From NCBI RefSeq assembly GCF_002246015.1, contig NZ_NOLJ01000001.1, positions 851,196-915,195 on the forward strand: a DNA stretch of 64,000 nt, given 5' to 3'. The position numbers and the translations under genes were made by a program. This document shows positions 25,902-35,598 of the stretch, piece by piece. Position 1 is the first letter of the stretch, and every line of letters starts with the position of its first letter. This stretch comes from Nostoc sp. 'Peltigera membranacea cyanobiont' 210A. Its GTDB lineage: Bacteria > Cyanobacteriota > Cyanobacteriia > Cyanobacteriales > Nostocaceae. The notes below the pieces were generated by a model. It was not told the origin of the DNA. It ran no database searches and was given only the letters and a program-made list of their open reading frames with translations.

Positions 25902-26483
25902 GTGAAGTTCACTAAAAAACTCTCAATTATTGTTTGTAGTTTGACTACTGCCTTCCTTCATACTGCTGTGATTACTAATACTTATAAGTCAGCAGCACAA
26001 GCTGAAAGACAAGAACTGATTATCAACGGGGGATTTGAATACGACTCTCTTATAGATCCAACTAATCCCGAAACTACAAATCCTAATGTTACAGGATGGG
26101 TTAAATCTGGTAATCCAATAGATATATCAGGTACTAAAATTGACAATTTTCCTAATACTGGTAAGCAGGGATTATCGCTTGGTGGATTTTCAGCCATTAG
26201 CTACATATCGCAAACTATCCCTACATTTCCTGGTCAACGCTATAAACTTACTTACTATCTTGCATCGACAGAAGAAGCACCCGATCTGAACAACAAATTT
26301 AAGGTTTTTGTAGGTGGTAAAAAAGTTTATCTTCAAAAAGATACTCCTTACCAATCCTACACACAATACACGTTAAATTTTAGAGCAAAAGGAAGATCCA
26401 CCGAAATAAAGTTTGGCTACCAAGCCAAGTATGCGTTTTTATATTTGGATGATGTGAGTGTCAAAGCTACACCTGAAAATTAA
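25902..26483 (+). CDS. Secreted carbohydrate-binding-like protein, paralogue without PEP-CTERM signal
   Basis: A 193-residue exported protein with signal peptide (KKLSIIVCSLTTAFLHTAV). The body contains NGGFEYD, GLSLGGFSAISYISQTI, PGQRYKLTYYLAS, a beta-sandwich pattern like DUF642/choice-of-anchor proteins (N-GxFE ... Y-L-DDVSV). It aligns along its full length with the next gene. Unlike that copy it ends at PEN-stop, exactly where the partner reads PEPST and continues into a PEP-CTERM helix. GTG 25902 corresponds by alignment to the partner's ATG, and TTGGAGT precedes both. Confidence 0.8.
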   Translation: MKFTKKLSIIVCSLTTAFLHTAVITNTYKSAAQAERQELIINGGFEYDSLIDPTNPETTNPNVTGWVKSGNPIDISGTKIDNFPNTGKQGLSLGGFSAISYISQTIPTFPGQRYKLTYYLASTEEAPDLNNKFKVFVGGKKVYLQKDTPYQSYTQYTLNFRAKGRSTEIKFGYQAKYAFLYLDDVSVKATPEN

Positions 26484-26765
26484 GTAAAAAACTATAGGGA
26501 TGAATAAACCACAGGTAGAAGCCTAAGCAATGTCTGGCTCAATAGTGTCAAGAATGCCACTAAAATTCATCTGATTTAAAAACTTAATAATGCGTTTATT
26601 GAGAAAATTTGCCTTGGGTGTATGAATCATTATCCACATCTATAGCTAACTCTTATAAACCAGAAGAAAGTGTTCATTTTTATTGACACTACTGAAAGCC
26701 AGCATGGATGTAACTATCAACTTGTTTTCATTGTCGAAATTTAGAATTATTTGGAGTCAAGCTTC

Positions 26766-27428
26766 ATGAATTTAACTAAAAAACTCTCAATTATTGTTTG
26801 TAGTTTTACTACTACCTTAATTAGCACTGCTGTGATTACTAATATTTATAATGCAGCAGCACAAGCGGCAGAACTTGTTAAAAACGGAAGCTTTGAACTC
26901 GATCCCCTCGTAGGTCTTAACAATCCCAACGCTACGAATACGAATATTACAGACTGGATTAAGTCTGGCGATCCGATGGATATATCAGGGATAAGAATAA
27001 GCAATTTTCCTCAGCATAATAGTGGTAATCAGGGCTTATCACTTAGTGGATTTATAGACCTCAGCTACATATCACAGACACTTTCTACACAACCTGGTCA
27101 GCAATACGAACTTAGTTACTATTTAGCATCTATAGATGAAGCCCCTGACCTTGATAATCAATTTCAGACATTTGTAGGTGGAAATAAGCTTTTTGATCAA
27201 AAAGACATTTCTTTTCAACCATACACGCAATATAAGTTCAATTTTACGGCAGATGCATCATCCACAGAGTTAAAGTTTGGGGATTGGGATAAATATGGAT
27301 TCTTATACTTGGATAATGTGAGTGTAAAACCTGTGCCTGAGCCATCAACTATTGGAGGAATAGCAGTTACGGCTGGATTGTTGGGAATATGGCTGAAGAA
27401 AAAGAAAGCAATTAGCGAGAAAGAATAG
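26766..27428 (+). CDS. Secreted DUF642-like protein with PEP-CTERM signal
   Basis: A 220-residue paralogue of the preceding gene, with signal peptide (KKLSIIVCSFTTTLIST), NGSFELD, a GLSLSGFIDLSYISQTL core and YLDNVSVKP. The C-terminus is a complete PEP-CTERM signal: VPEPST, hydrophobic GGIAVTAGLLGIWL and KKKKA. It is presumably handled by exosortase and anchored or released at the surface. ATG 26766 has GGAG nine bases upstream; an upstream open start at 26751 lies inside that site. A strong hairpin follows. Confidence 0.85.
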   Translation: MNLTKKLSIIVCSFTTTLISTAVITNIYNAAAQAAELVKNGSFELDPLVGLNNPNATNTNITDWIKSGDPMDISGIRISNFPQHNSGNQGLSLSGFIDLSYISQTLSTQPGQQYELSYYLASIDEAPDLDNQFQTFVGGNKLFDQKDISFQPYTQYKFNFTADASSTELKFGDWDKYGFLYLDNVSVKPVPEPSTIGGIAVTAGLLGIWLKKKKAISEKE

Positions 27429-27463
27429 CCTTTTTTTTTACCTTTTGGAAAAGAACAGATCGT

Positions 27464-27502
27464 AAATCCCTCAAACTACTGTGCGGTAGTTCTGAGGGAT
27501 TT
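27464..27502. terminator. Bidirectional terminator at the 3' end of the NRPS/PKS operon
   Basis: AAATCCCTCAAACTAC (27464-27479) pairs with GTAGTTCTGAGGGATTT (27486-27502), one bulged C. It sits between the convergent PEP-CTERM gene and the MbtH gene and marks the left border of the biosynthetic locus. Confidence 0.75.
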
Positions 27503-27590
27503 GGTCATCTTCTACTAAAAGTTATTTACTGAATTCCAGCAACTATTCATTTTTGTCTTACCTCAAGTCAATTAGTCAAAAATGCTTCAA

Positions 27591-27818
27591 CTAACGATTT
27601 TTATTAGCAGCCTCTTCCATTTGTTTTCTCAAACTTAAAGGTCTCATATCAGTCCATACTTCTTTAATGTATTCCAGACACTCTGATTTGAGTCCACTTT
27701 TACCTGCATCTGTCCAACCAAGAGCATTTTCTCGTTCAGCAGGCCAAATAGAATATTGTTCCTCATGATTGACTACAACTTTATAAATTGTTGTATCTTC
27801 TGAAGTCATTTGACTCAT
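27591..27818 (-). CDS. MbtH-like protein
   Basis: A 75-residue chaperone-like partner of NRPS adenylation domains. The motifs [22 protein letters not shown] and [13 protein letters not shown] (the N-x-E-x-Q-x-S-x-W-P and T-D-x-R-P-x-S-L signatures) are complete. GGAGGT stands 4-5 bases before ATG 27818; the in-frame TTG at 27830 lies within that ribosome binding site, so it is not the start. It is the last gene of the operon, and it probably assists one or more of the five A domains here. Confidence 0.95.
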   Translation of the reverse strand: MSQMTSEDTTIYKVVVNHEEQYSIWPAERENALGWTDAGKSGLKSECLEYIKEVWTDMRPLSLRKQMEEAANKNR

Positions 27819-27856
27819 TTTTACCTCCAATCAATTTTTATGACTCAACTAAAATT

Positions 27857-29311
27857 TTAAAGAGAAGGACGGGGAGGTAAAAAACCTCCAGACCTCAGTT
27901 GTTCTACGCTATCTTTAACAGCTTGGATAATGTAGCTAATATCTTCATCTGTATGTGCTGTGGATAAGTAACCGTTAATACCTAAAAGGTGAACTCCTTT
28001 ATAAAGCAGATGATATTTTAATAAGCTCATAGCAGCTGAAGCAGTAGAATTATTTTCTGAAAGTTCTACAGATGCAGAACCAAATAGTGAACCAAAGTTA
28101 GCCATTTTTAGTGGTAGTCTTTCAGATGTAAAATAATTATTCAAATCAGTAACGAATTGTGTTGTACGTTCATTCAATTTATGATGCAATGATAAACCTT
28201 CACTTTGCAGATATTTGAGTACTGCTTTTGCAGCAGCCATTGCTAATGGATGTTTACAAAAAGTACCTGCAAAAAATGTTTTTTTGGTTTGAGGGTAGGA
28301 ATCATCGCCATAGTTCCATACACCACCATCAATTGCATCCATATATTTACTTTTTCCGGCAATTATCCCAATCGGTATTCCTCCACCAACAATTTTTCCG
28401 TAGGTAGCAATGTCTGCTTGTACGCCAAAATATGCTTGTGCGCCACCAGGATGAATGCGAAAACCTGTAACCATTTCATCAAAAATTAAAGCAATTTCAG
28501 TTGCTTGTGTTAATTCCCGTAACTGGTGCAGAAATTCCTTTGGCTGTAAAGCTGGTCTACTAGTTTGTACAGGAACTACCAAAACTGCTGCTAATTCTTG
28601 TTGATGAGTTGTGATAATTTCTAATGATTCCGGGTTAGCATAATCTAACACCAAAACATCATTAACAAAATTTCGTAATACTCCTGGTGATAATGGAATT
28701 GCAGATTGATTATTTTCTGCATTATTACCTTTAACTAACGTACCATCAAAATGACCATGATAAGAACCAGAAAATATAACGATTTTATTACGTCCTGTAA
28801 CGGCTCTAGCAATGCGGATAGCAGTCATTACGGCTTCTGTACCTGTATTGCTAAAACAAACCCGTTCCATCCCAGTAAGTTGAGAAATTAACTCAGCCAC
28901 TTCACTAACAAGTTCTGATTGGGGGCCAATTTGAATTCCTTTATCCATTTGGGTAATTAAAGCCTCTTTAATAAAAGATGGATTATGACCAAAAAGATTA
29001 ATTCCCAATCCCATCATTACATCTACATATTCATTACCATCTACATCCCATATTTTGGAACCCAAAGAGCGATTAGCAACAATGGGATAATACATTTCTT
29101 TAAAGAGTAGATTAAACTCTCCTAAATTTTTATCATCAGATAAAAATAGGCGAGAATTTTGAGAAATTTGCTTTGATGTTTTTGTGCGATCGCTGTAGCT
29201 ATTGATAAAATATTGTAAGTACTCTAATTGCTGATTAGTAAGCCCTGCTTTAGCTAGCAGCTTAGTTAGATTGTCTGAATTTTGAGCTAATGTAACTGGT
29301 TGTGCATTCAT
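27857..29311 (-). CDS. Stand-alone class III (GSA-type) aminotransferase
   Basis: A PLP enzyme of 484 residues. The Schiff-base Lys is in ATYGKIVGGGIPIG, the PLP Asp in IFDEMVTGFR, and the phosphate-binding region is SNTGTEAVMTAIR. It is a close relative of the aminotransferase domain embedded in the protein at 42020-47302, including the N-terminal helix before MYYPI, and not of housekeeping HemL. Because the assembly line ends in a reductase domain, this enzyme could convert the released aldehyde into a terminal amine, as MxcL does for myxochelin B. That role is inferred. 26 bases upstream of the MbtH reading frame, same operon. Confidence 0.85.
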   Translation of the reverse strand: MNAQPVTLAQNSDNLTKLLAKAGLTNQQLEYLQYFINSYSDRTKTSKQISQNSRLFLSDDKNLGEFNLLFKEMYYPIVANRSLGSKIWDVDGNEYVDVMMGLGINLFGHNPSFIKEALITQMDKGIQIGPQSELVSEVAELISQLTGMERVCFSNTGTEAVMTAIRIARAVTGRNKIVIFSGSYHGHFDGTLVKGNNAENNQSAIPLSPGVLRNFVNDVLVLDYANPESLEIITTHQQELAAVLVVPVQTSRPALQPKEFLHQLRELTQATEIALIFDEMVTGFRIHPGGAQAYFGVQADIATYGKIVGGGIPIGIIAGKSKYMDAIDGGVWNYGDDSYPQTKKTFFAGTFCKHPLAMAAAKAVLKYLQSEGLSLHHKLNERTTQFVTDLNNYFTSERLPLKMANFGSLFGSASVELSENNSTASAAMSLLKYHLLYKGVHLLGINGYLSTAHTDEDISYIIQAVKDSVEQLRSGGFLPPRPSL

Positions 29312-29370
29312 AAAGTTTCTTCTTTTGATTTATAATCGCAATGTATTATTTGGCTGCAATTTTACATTTC

Positions 29371-30129
29371 TTAAATAGGCACACGCTTGTAGCAAATAAA
29401 ATAATTACTACCAAGTGTTTGAGATATTCCTAAATCGTGATGTGCATCGTAACTGCTAATTTCGCTAAATCCAGCAGTTTCTAGAGCAGAAAGAATCTCT
29501 TCTTTGGCATAACATTTTTCAGAAATCACTTTATCCAAACGTTGCCAACTTTTTTCTAATAATGTAAATACAGTTAAATAAATTTGACCTATTTTATTTT
29601 CGGGATTATAGATATTTTTTGTAGACCAAGCGTAATCATCTTTGATATTACCAGAAATTTTACCGCTCCAATTTGATTGGAATTCTTCTTCTGTGAAGAA
29701 GTGACACAAGAATATTCCATTTTCATTTAGTGCATTATAAACATTGTTAAATACGCACTCTAATTCTTCAACTTTCATAACATAGTTTAGAGAACCAGTA
29801 GTTGAAACCACTGCATCAAACTTAGCTGCTAAATCGAAAAATCGAGCATCGCCAAGGATGAGTTTTGCTTCTGGCGCATTCTCACGAGCATAAAGCAACA
29901 TTTGCTCAGAGCCATCAATCCCTGTGATTTTATAATCCTGTTTGAGTAATTGCTGTGCTAAATGTCCAGTACCACAACAAAGGTCAAGAATATGCGCTCC
30001 CTGAGTTAAATGGGGGAGTAACAATTTTTCTAAAACTGGTATTGTTTCCTCAAAAAGTCCTAATACCCAATCTTCGTTGTATATACGAGCTAAAACATCA
30101 TAATCATCGTAACGAATTGTCGAGTTCAT
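29371..30129 (-). CDS. SAM-dependent methyltransferase (class I)
   Basis: A 252-residue Rossmann-fold methyltransferase. Motif I is ILDLCCGTGHLAQQL, motif II is ITGIDGSEQML, and FDAVVSTTGSLNYV follows. It is a paralogue of the methyltransferase at 53658-54452, both having ARENAPxAKxIL and DARFF. There is no transmembrane segment. The methyl acceptor (N, O or C on the peptide or a side chain) cannot be read from sequence. It follows the last NRPS gene by 43 bases. Confidence 0.85.
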   Translation of the reverse strand: MNSTIRYDDYDVLARIYNEDWVLGLFEETIPVLEKLLLPHLTQGAHILDLCCGTGHLAQQLLKQDYKITGIDGSEQMLLYARENAPEAKLILGDARFFDLAAKFDAVVSTTGSLNYVMKVEELECVFNNVYNALNENGIFLCHFFTEEEFQSNWSGKISGNIKDDYAWSTKNIYNPENKIGQIYLTVFTLLEKSWQRLDKVISEKCYAKEEILSALETAGFSEISSYDAHHDLGISQTLGSNYFICYKRVPI

Positions 30130-30172
30130 GAAATATTACTCCTGAAAATATTGGAAAAAGTTTAATTAGTCT

Positions 30173-33100
30173 TTAGCTTAAAACTTGACGATCTAAATAA
30201 CTCTGCTTAATCAAATAAGAAAAATAAACGCCGAGTAATTTATTGTCTAGGGAAGGACAAGTAATGGAAGTATCGACTAATCCATTGATAACGTTTTGGT
30301 TATCAAGCTGTAAAAATCCTGAGTTGTAACTTTCTTCGTGAGCTTGTCTTGCGGGAAAAAATGGCACTAATGAATATAAAGGATGGTCTAATGAATCTTG
30401 AGTAACATTGAGCAATTTCTCTCGCCACTGGTCATAAGAATTTTGCTCAATTAAATAACCCCATGAGCGAATATGGTCTATAAGTGTATTTGAGTGGAGA
30501 GTTTGGGGATGAACTAAGTGGAAGGTTTTACCGAGAGATTCTTCCTGTTTCGATAAATGAACTATTGCTTTGCTGACATAATCCACAGGAACTATATTCT
30601 CTCTAATGTCTATATCTGGCACACTCCCCAATTGGACACAACCTATTATCAGTTTGTACAAGAAGTCATTACTATTAAAAACACCTGTTTTACTATGTCC
30701 AGATATACGTGATGGTCTATAAATAGAGATAGGAATTCCTCTTTCAGCCGCAGTTTGTACTAACTTTTCAGCTATCCATTTACTTTGACAATATCCATTG
30801 CTGGGAAATTCATTCTCATCAAATCTATCCTGTTCTCGTACTATTTTCACTCCCGATTCAACTTGTGAGGAAACAACACCAGAACTAGAAATAAAATGTA
30901 CTGTTTTGGTTTTAGCTTCACTAGCTAATCTGAGGATTTCTTGTGTACCAAGTACGTTTGCAGGTTTCAGAATAGAGTAGGGATAAATATGATGTACCCA
31001 AGCACCATTATGGTAGATGACATCAATTATAGATGCTAACTGTTGAAATTTTTCAGTTTCTAAACCCAAAAGTGGCTTTGATAAATCGCCCACAATGGGA
31101 ATAATTCTAGAATTCCAAATTTCGTTCCAAATTCCATAAGATTCTAGAGCGGTTTGCAGCTTAATATTGCTATCCTCAAAAGTTGAATTTCGTACTAAGC
31201 AATAAATATCTGCTTTGGTTTGTTGCAGAAGTTCAGCCAGTAAAAATAATCCTAAAAAGCCTGTGGCTCCAGTCAGTAAAATAGCGTTTGGTTCAGAGAT
31301 AAACTTACCAACACTTTGAGGATAAATTGTCGGATCTAAAACAGTTTCAGTTTTGATATCCAATGTTGGGTAATTAACTTCTGTTTGACAAACTCGATCA
31401 ATATTTTCCGCTAAACCTTCTACTGTAGGTTTCTCTAACAAACTGCGTAAAGATATATCTAAGTTAAAAGTTTCTTTAACTTTGGCAAGTAATTGAGTAG
31501 TTAATAAAGAATGCCCACCCAATTCAAAGAAGTTGTCGTAAATCCCAACTTTCTCAACTTTTAAAACCTCAGCCCAGATTTGAGTCAGCGTTTCTTCTAC
31601 AGGAGTGCGAGGAGGAACAAATTCTCCTATTAAATCTGACCTGACTTGCTCTGGTGCAGGTAGGACTTTTCTATCGACTTTACCATTGGGGCTTCGAGGT
31701 AATTCTTTTAGTAGTACGACAGATGATGGAAGCATGAATTCTGGTAGTTTATCTTTCGCAAAGTTGCGGAGTTCATTAACTGTAGTGGCTGATTTTGACT
31801 GGGGAACTACATAAGCAACTAAGCGTTTGTTTCCTGGTACATCTTCACGTGCAATAACTACTGTTTCTTGCACGTGAAGATGTTGATTTAGTAATGCTTC
31901 AATCTCGCCTAACTCTATACGGAAGCCGCGAATCTTTACTTGATTATCAATGCGCCCTAAAAACTCAATATTACCATTACTAAGATATCGTGCTAAATCA
32001 CCAGTTTTATACAGACGCATTCCTGGTTGTTGGCTGAAGGGATGGGGAATGAATTTCTCAGATGTAATTTCAGGCTGATTTAAATAACCTCTTGCTAAAC
32101 CTTCACCACTAATATAAATTTCGCCAGAAACACCAATAGGAACTGGATGTAAATGAGAGTCTAGTATATATATTTTTGTATTGGCTATGGGATGACCAAT
32201 GGATATTTGCGTTCCAGTTTCTAGAGAATGACAATGGTATACACTACTCCAAACAGTTGCTTCTGTCGGCCCGTACTCGTTAAATAGAGATGTTTTTGAC
32301 TGTAATTGAGAGTGATGTTCTACCAATTCTGGCGGACAAAATTCACCTGCAACTATGACAGCACGCAGGGAATTTAACTGTTCTGGTTTTGCTTGTTGCA
32401 ATATGAGAGCATATAGAGAAGGAAGACTTAATAAATGGGAAACTCTATTTTGAGAAATTAACTCTACGAGTTTAGTGACTTCTCGTTGTACACCTTCTTC
32501 TGGTAAATGTAGAGTTCCGCCACAACAAAGTGTCCAGAAAATACCCGCAATAGAACTATCAAAAGCAAAGGATGAAAGTAATAAGAAGCTGCTGACAGGT
32601 TGCTGATAATAGGTAATGCGTGCAGTTGTGGAGTGAACTAGGTTACGATGTGCGATCGCAACTCCTTTAGGCTTACCTGTAGAACCAGAAGTGTAGATTA
32701 CATAAGCTAAGTTTTCGGGAGTTGCTGTTGGAACGGGTGCTTCCTGACTCTCCTCTGCAATAGCTTCCCAATCTGTATCTAAGCAAATTGTCTGTGCATC
32801 GTGGTTGGGTAAGCCTTCCAGGAGATGCTGCTGAGTCAATAATATGGATACTTGAGTATCCTCTAGCATGAAAGCTAAACGCTCTTGGGGATAGTGCGGA
32901 TCGAGAGGAACATAAGCACCACCAGCTTTGAGAATACCCAAGATACCTACGAGCATTTCTAAGGAACGTTCCACACAAATTCCCACTAATACTTCTGCAC
33001 CTACCCCCAACTTTTGCAAGGAATGAGCTAGTTGATTTGCACGTGTATTCAGTTCAGCATAAGTGAATTGTTGGTTGTTAAATACAACAGCAATATTATC

Positions 33101-34528
33101 TGGTGTACGTTCTACTTGCTCTGTAAATAGCTGATGAATACATTTATTTTGTGGATAGTCTGCTTGAGTTTGATTGAACTCAAATAGAAGCTGATGTAGG
33201 GTGCGATCGCTTAAAATTTCTAATTCACTGATTGAACCTTCTGGATCATACGTGGCGCTTTCTAATAACTTGTTAAATTGCTCTACTAAACCTGCAATAT
33301 TCTGTTCGGAAAAGAGCTTAGAGTCATAATGAAATTCTGCATTCAAAAAATCCTTCTGGCGTCTACAAGAGAGTTTAATTTTGAAACGCTCAGTACAGGT
33401 ATCAAGCTTGAAAATGGAAAATGAGATATTACCTGCACAATGCTTTGTATCTTCTTCTGTAAAATCAAAACCCACAGCCAAAAAAGGCAGAATATCTGAT
33501 TTATTATCTCCTTCTGATATTTGTTCCCAAGTAAAACACTCTTGCCATTTGTCGATAGATTCTACAGACTCATGCACTTGCTGTAAAATTTGACTAAATT
33601 TAAAATTATCTTCTAAATTACAATGAAGTGGTAAATATTTAGCAAATAGTCCCAATGTTCCTTTAAGTTCCTCATATTTTCTGCCATTGAATTCCTTGGC
33701 GATGATTATCTCAGATTGTCCACTCAATCGCCAAAGCAAAACCAGCCAACAAGTTAGATAAAAGTTAGACGCAGAAGTATTATACTTATGAGCCAATCTT
33801 TCAATATTAGCTACCAGTTCTGGAGTAATAACTGAATCTACTAATTTTGGTTGAAATTTTTGTTGGTTCGAGAGATGATTTTCATAAGGAAGCTGAAAAC
33901 TGTCAATAGTAGAGAAGTCTTGCTGTTGCCAATATTCTCTGCCTATTTTCGTTTCTTCTGCTTCTAGTATTTGATTTTGCCATTCTGAAAAGTCTGCATA
34001 CTGGAGTGGTTCTTCAGATAATTCTTTATCCAACTTTCCTAAGTAAGAAAGAGCCAGTTCCTGTACTAAACAATTAAAGGTTACACTATCTGCACAGAGA
34101 GCAGGCAAACTGATAAATAATATATACCTATCTGGCGAAATAGCTACTAAATATGTATTGACAATTGAACCTTTTTCAATCTCAAAATTTTGTTGTTTAA
34201 TTTTCTGAAAAATTAACTCAATCTGCGCCTCTAGTTCTTGAGGTTTCAAATTACTAATATCGGATTTCTTTTCTAAAATGACCTTCCTATCTGTAATTAC
34301 CTGTACTGGAATAGTCATTCCAGGTAGACAAACAAAACTGGTGCGGAGAATTTCATAGCGATTGACGACATTTTGCAAAGCCAATTCTAAATTATTGACA
34401 TCAATATTTCCTTCAATCAAAATTGCACAATCGCTACGATAAGCCAAACTTTGATCGATTTGTTGTAGCAACCATAAATGCTCTTGCTGAGGTGAAAGTC
34501 TAAACCCCTCGATACTTTCTACTTGCAT
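30173..34528 (-). CDS. NRPS: interface-like C* - A(His-like) - PCP - terminal reductase
   Basis: 1451 residues; final elongation and release module. C* (about 8-440) is condensation-like, but the HHxxxDG position reads SLPALCADS (about 143), so it cannot be an ordinary condensing domain. A domain is at about 465-960; pocket residues by alignment to GrsA are D-S-A-S-I-A-E-V-W-K, resembling the bacitracin His code DSELTAEVCK. PCP Ser is in LGGHSLLTTQ (about 1003). The thioester reductase (about 1085-1430) has GATGFLGLFLL and YCQSK (Y/K pair), giving an aldehyde or alcohol. The real condensing domain and a hydroxylase are the two separate genes upstream, 19-22 bases apart. His assignment is moderate; domain order is sure. 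Confidence 0.9.
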   Translation of the reverse strand: MQVESIEGFRLSPQQEHLWLLQQIDQSLAYRSDCAILIEGNIDVNNLELALQNVVNRYEILRTSFVCLPGMTIPVQVITDRKVILEKKSDISNLKPQELEAQIELIFQKIKQQNFEIEKGSIVNTYLVAISPDRYILFISLPALCADSVTFNCLVQELALSYLGKLDKELSEEPLQYADFSEWQNQILEAEETKIGREYWQQQDFSTIDSFQLPYENHLSNQQKFQPKLVDSVITPELVANIERLAHKYNTSASNFYLTCWLVLLWRLSGQSEIIIAKEFNGRKYEELKGTLGLFAKYLPLHCNLEDNFKFSQILQQVHESVESIDKWQECFTWEQISEGDNKSDILPFLAVGFDFTEEDTKHCAGNISFSIFKLDTCTERFKIKLSCRRQKDFLNAEFHYDSKLFSEQNIAGLVEQFNKLLESATYDPEGSISELEILSDRTLHQLLFEFNQTQADYPQNKCIHQLFTEQVERTPDNIAVVFNNQQFTYAELNTRANQLAHSLQKLGVGAEVLVGICVERSLEMLVGILGILKAGGAYVPLDPHYPQERLAFMLEDTQVSILLTQQHLLEGLPNHDAQTICLDTDWEAIAEESQEAPVPTATPENLAYVIYTSGSTGKPKGVAIAHRNLVHSTTARITYYQQPVSSFLLLSSFAFDSSIAGIFWTLCCGGTLHLPEEGVQREVTKLVELISQNRVSHLLSLPSLYALILQQAKPEQLNSLRAVIVAGEFCPPELVEHHSQLQSKTSLFNEYGPTEATVWSSVYHCHSLETGTQISIGHPIANTKIYILDSHLHPVPIGVSGEIYISGEGLARGYLNQPEITSEKFIPHPFSQQPGMRLYKTGDLARYLSNGNIEFLGRIDNQVKIRGFRIELGEIEALLNQHLHVQETVVIAREDVPGNKRLVAYVVPQSKSATTVNELRNFAKDKLPEFMLPSSVVLLKELPRSPNGKVDRKVLPAPEQVRSDLIGEFVPPRTPVEETLTQIWAEVLKVEKVGIYDNFFELGGHSLLTTQLLAKVKETFNLDISLRSLLEKPTVEGLAENIDRVCQTEVNYPTLDIKTETVLDPTIYPQSVGKFISEPNAILLTGATGFLGLFLLAELLQQTKADIYCLVRNSTFEDSNIKLQTALESYGIWNEIWNSRIIPIVGDLSKPLLGLETEKFQQLASIIDVIYHNGAWVHHIYPYSILKPANVLGTQEILRLASEAKTKTVHFISSSGVVSSQVESGVKIVREQDRFDENEFPSNGYCQSKWIAEKLVQTAAERGIPISIYRPSRISGHSKTGVFNSNDFLYKLIIGCVQLGSVPDIDIRENIVPVDYVSKAIVHLSKQEESLGKTFHLVHPQTLHSNTLIDHIRSWGYLIEQNSYDQWREKLLNVTQDSLDHPLYSLVPFFPARQAHEESYNSGFLQLDNQNVINGLVDTSITCPSLDNKLLGVYFSYLIKQSYLDRQVLS

Positions 34529-34547
34529 ATTTATACCTCAGTGTTAG

Positions 34548-35576
34548 TTAAATACTTTGTGGTGTATAAGGTTCAGCCATTCCGACTAAAATTTTTCTGG
34601 GAGGAACAAATGGCTGACGAGCATGTATTGATAACATATTATCCAACATCAATACATCTCCTTTTTGCCAAGAAAAAGTCACCATTTCTTCTTGATAAGC
34701 AGCTCGCAGTTCAGCTAAGACTGATGGCTCAATTGCAGAACCATCACCGTAATATGTGTTAGTTGGTAAATCTTCTTCTGGCAAACTTTTCAATAACGAT
34801 TCGCGTATTGTTGGTTCCAATGTAGAAACGTGAAAAAAAGTTGCGTGATTAAACCAGACCATTTCACCTGTTTGAGGATGTTTGAGAACAGCTGGTCCAA
34901 CTTGTCTAGTTCTTAAGCGATTATTTGCTTTCCATTCAACCTCAATTCTATTGCTTTGGCAATACTCTTCTACCTTAGTTTTATCTGTAGTTTGAAATAC
35001 AGTTTGCCAAGGAAGACCAAATCCATCGCCAAAGTTACGCATATACATAACTTGCTTTTCAATGAAGCGATCGCGTATCTTGGGATCAATGCGCTCAAAA
35101 ACTTTTCGACAACTACCAATTGGAGTTTCTCCTCCCTCCGCCGCTGGACTCACACAAAAAAAGAATATTTTCAACGGAAAGGTAGGCGAGTAAGCATGTT
35201 CATTGTGAGGAAAAATACTTTGGTCAGCAGGGTAGTCAGTTGAAGTATAAATTCTCCCACCCACTTGAGTTCGTGGAGATGCCCGATAGCGATATTCTAA
35301 TGCTTCTCCACAAATCGCTGCGATAATTTGCTCAAATTCTTCTATTGAATTAACTTTGAAATCACGAAAAAGAATCGCTGCATATTTTAATAATTCACTT
35401 TTCAAATATTCACGATTATTCTTAGCCCAATCTTGTAGATTAACTCCCTTCACACTAGGCTTAATCACCAAGGGGAAGTTAGTATCTGACTTCAGAAATT
35501 CAGTTTTAATTAACTCTTCTGTGGATATATTAACAGCTTTCCGTCTCACAAAACCTATAGATTCAATTTTTGTCAT
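34548..35576 (-). CDS. SyrP/TauD-type 2OG-Fe(II) beta-hydroxylase (stand-alone)
   Basis: A 342-residue non-heme iron dioxygenase. The facial triad appears as FPHNEHAY (HxE) and SIHARQPF (distal His), with the Arg-containing region VPPRKILVGMAEPY for 2-oxoglutarate. GGETPIGSCRKVFERIDPKIRDRF is typical of SyrP/clavaminate-synthase-like proteins that hydroxylate carrier-bound amino acids. It is homologous to the C-terminal domain at 54619-63342 and to the partial gene at 63365-64000. It precedes the C*-A(His-like)-PCP protein by 19 bases, so it probably beta-hydroxylates that carrier-bound residue. Substrate is inferred. Confidence 0.87.
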   Translation of the reverse strand: MTKIESIGFVRRKAVNISTEELIKTEFLKSDTNFPLVIKPSVKGVNLQDWAKNNREYLKSELLKYAAILFRDFKVNSIEEFEQIIAAICGEALEYRYRASPRTQVGGRIYTSTDYPADQSIFPHNEHAYSPTFPLKIFFFCVSPAAEGGETPIGSCRKVFERIDPKIRDRFIEKQVMYMRNFGDGFGLPWQTVFQTTDKTKVEEYCQSNRIEVEWKANNRLRTRQVGPAVLKHPQTGEMVWFNHATFFHVSTLEPTIRESLLKSLPEEDLPTNTYYGDGSAIEPSVLAELRAAYQEEMVTFSWQKGDVLMLDNMLSIHARQPFVPPRKILVGMAEPYTPQSI

Positions 35577-35598
35577 GATTTTTATTATCTTTTGCTGA

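Noticed and set aside
27857..29311. Housekeeping glutamate-1-semialdehyde aminomutase (hemL)
   Set aside because: It sits inside the NRPS operon and is most similar to the AMT domain of the neighbouring synthetase.
33200..34528. C* domains as heterocyclisation (Cy) domains
   Set aside because: No DxxxxD motif and no Cys/Thr-type A domain; the position reads LPALCAD.
34548..35576. Taurine dioxygenase (TauD)
   Set aside because: Sequence features (HxE motif, GGETP, NRPS context, homology to a domain fused to an NRPS) fit SyrP-type hydroxylases of carrier-bound amino acids.
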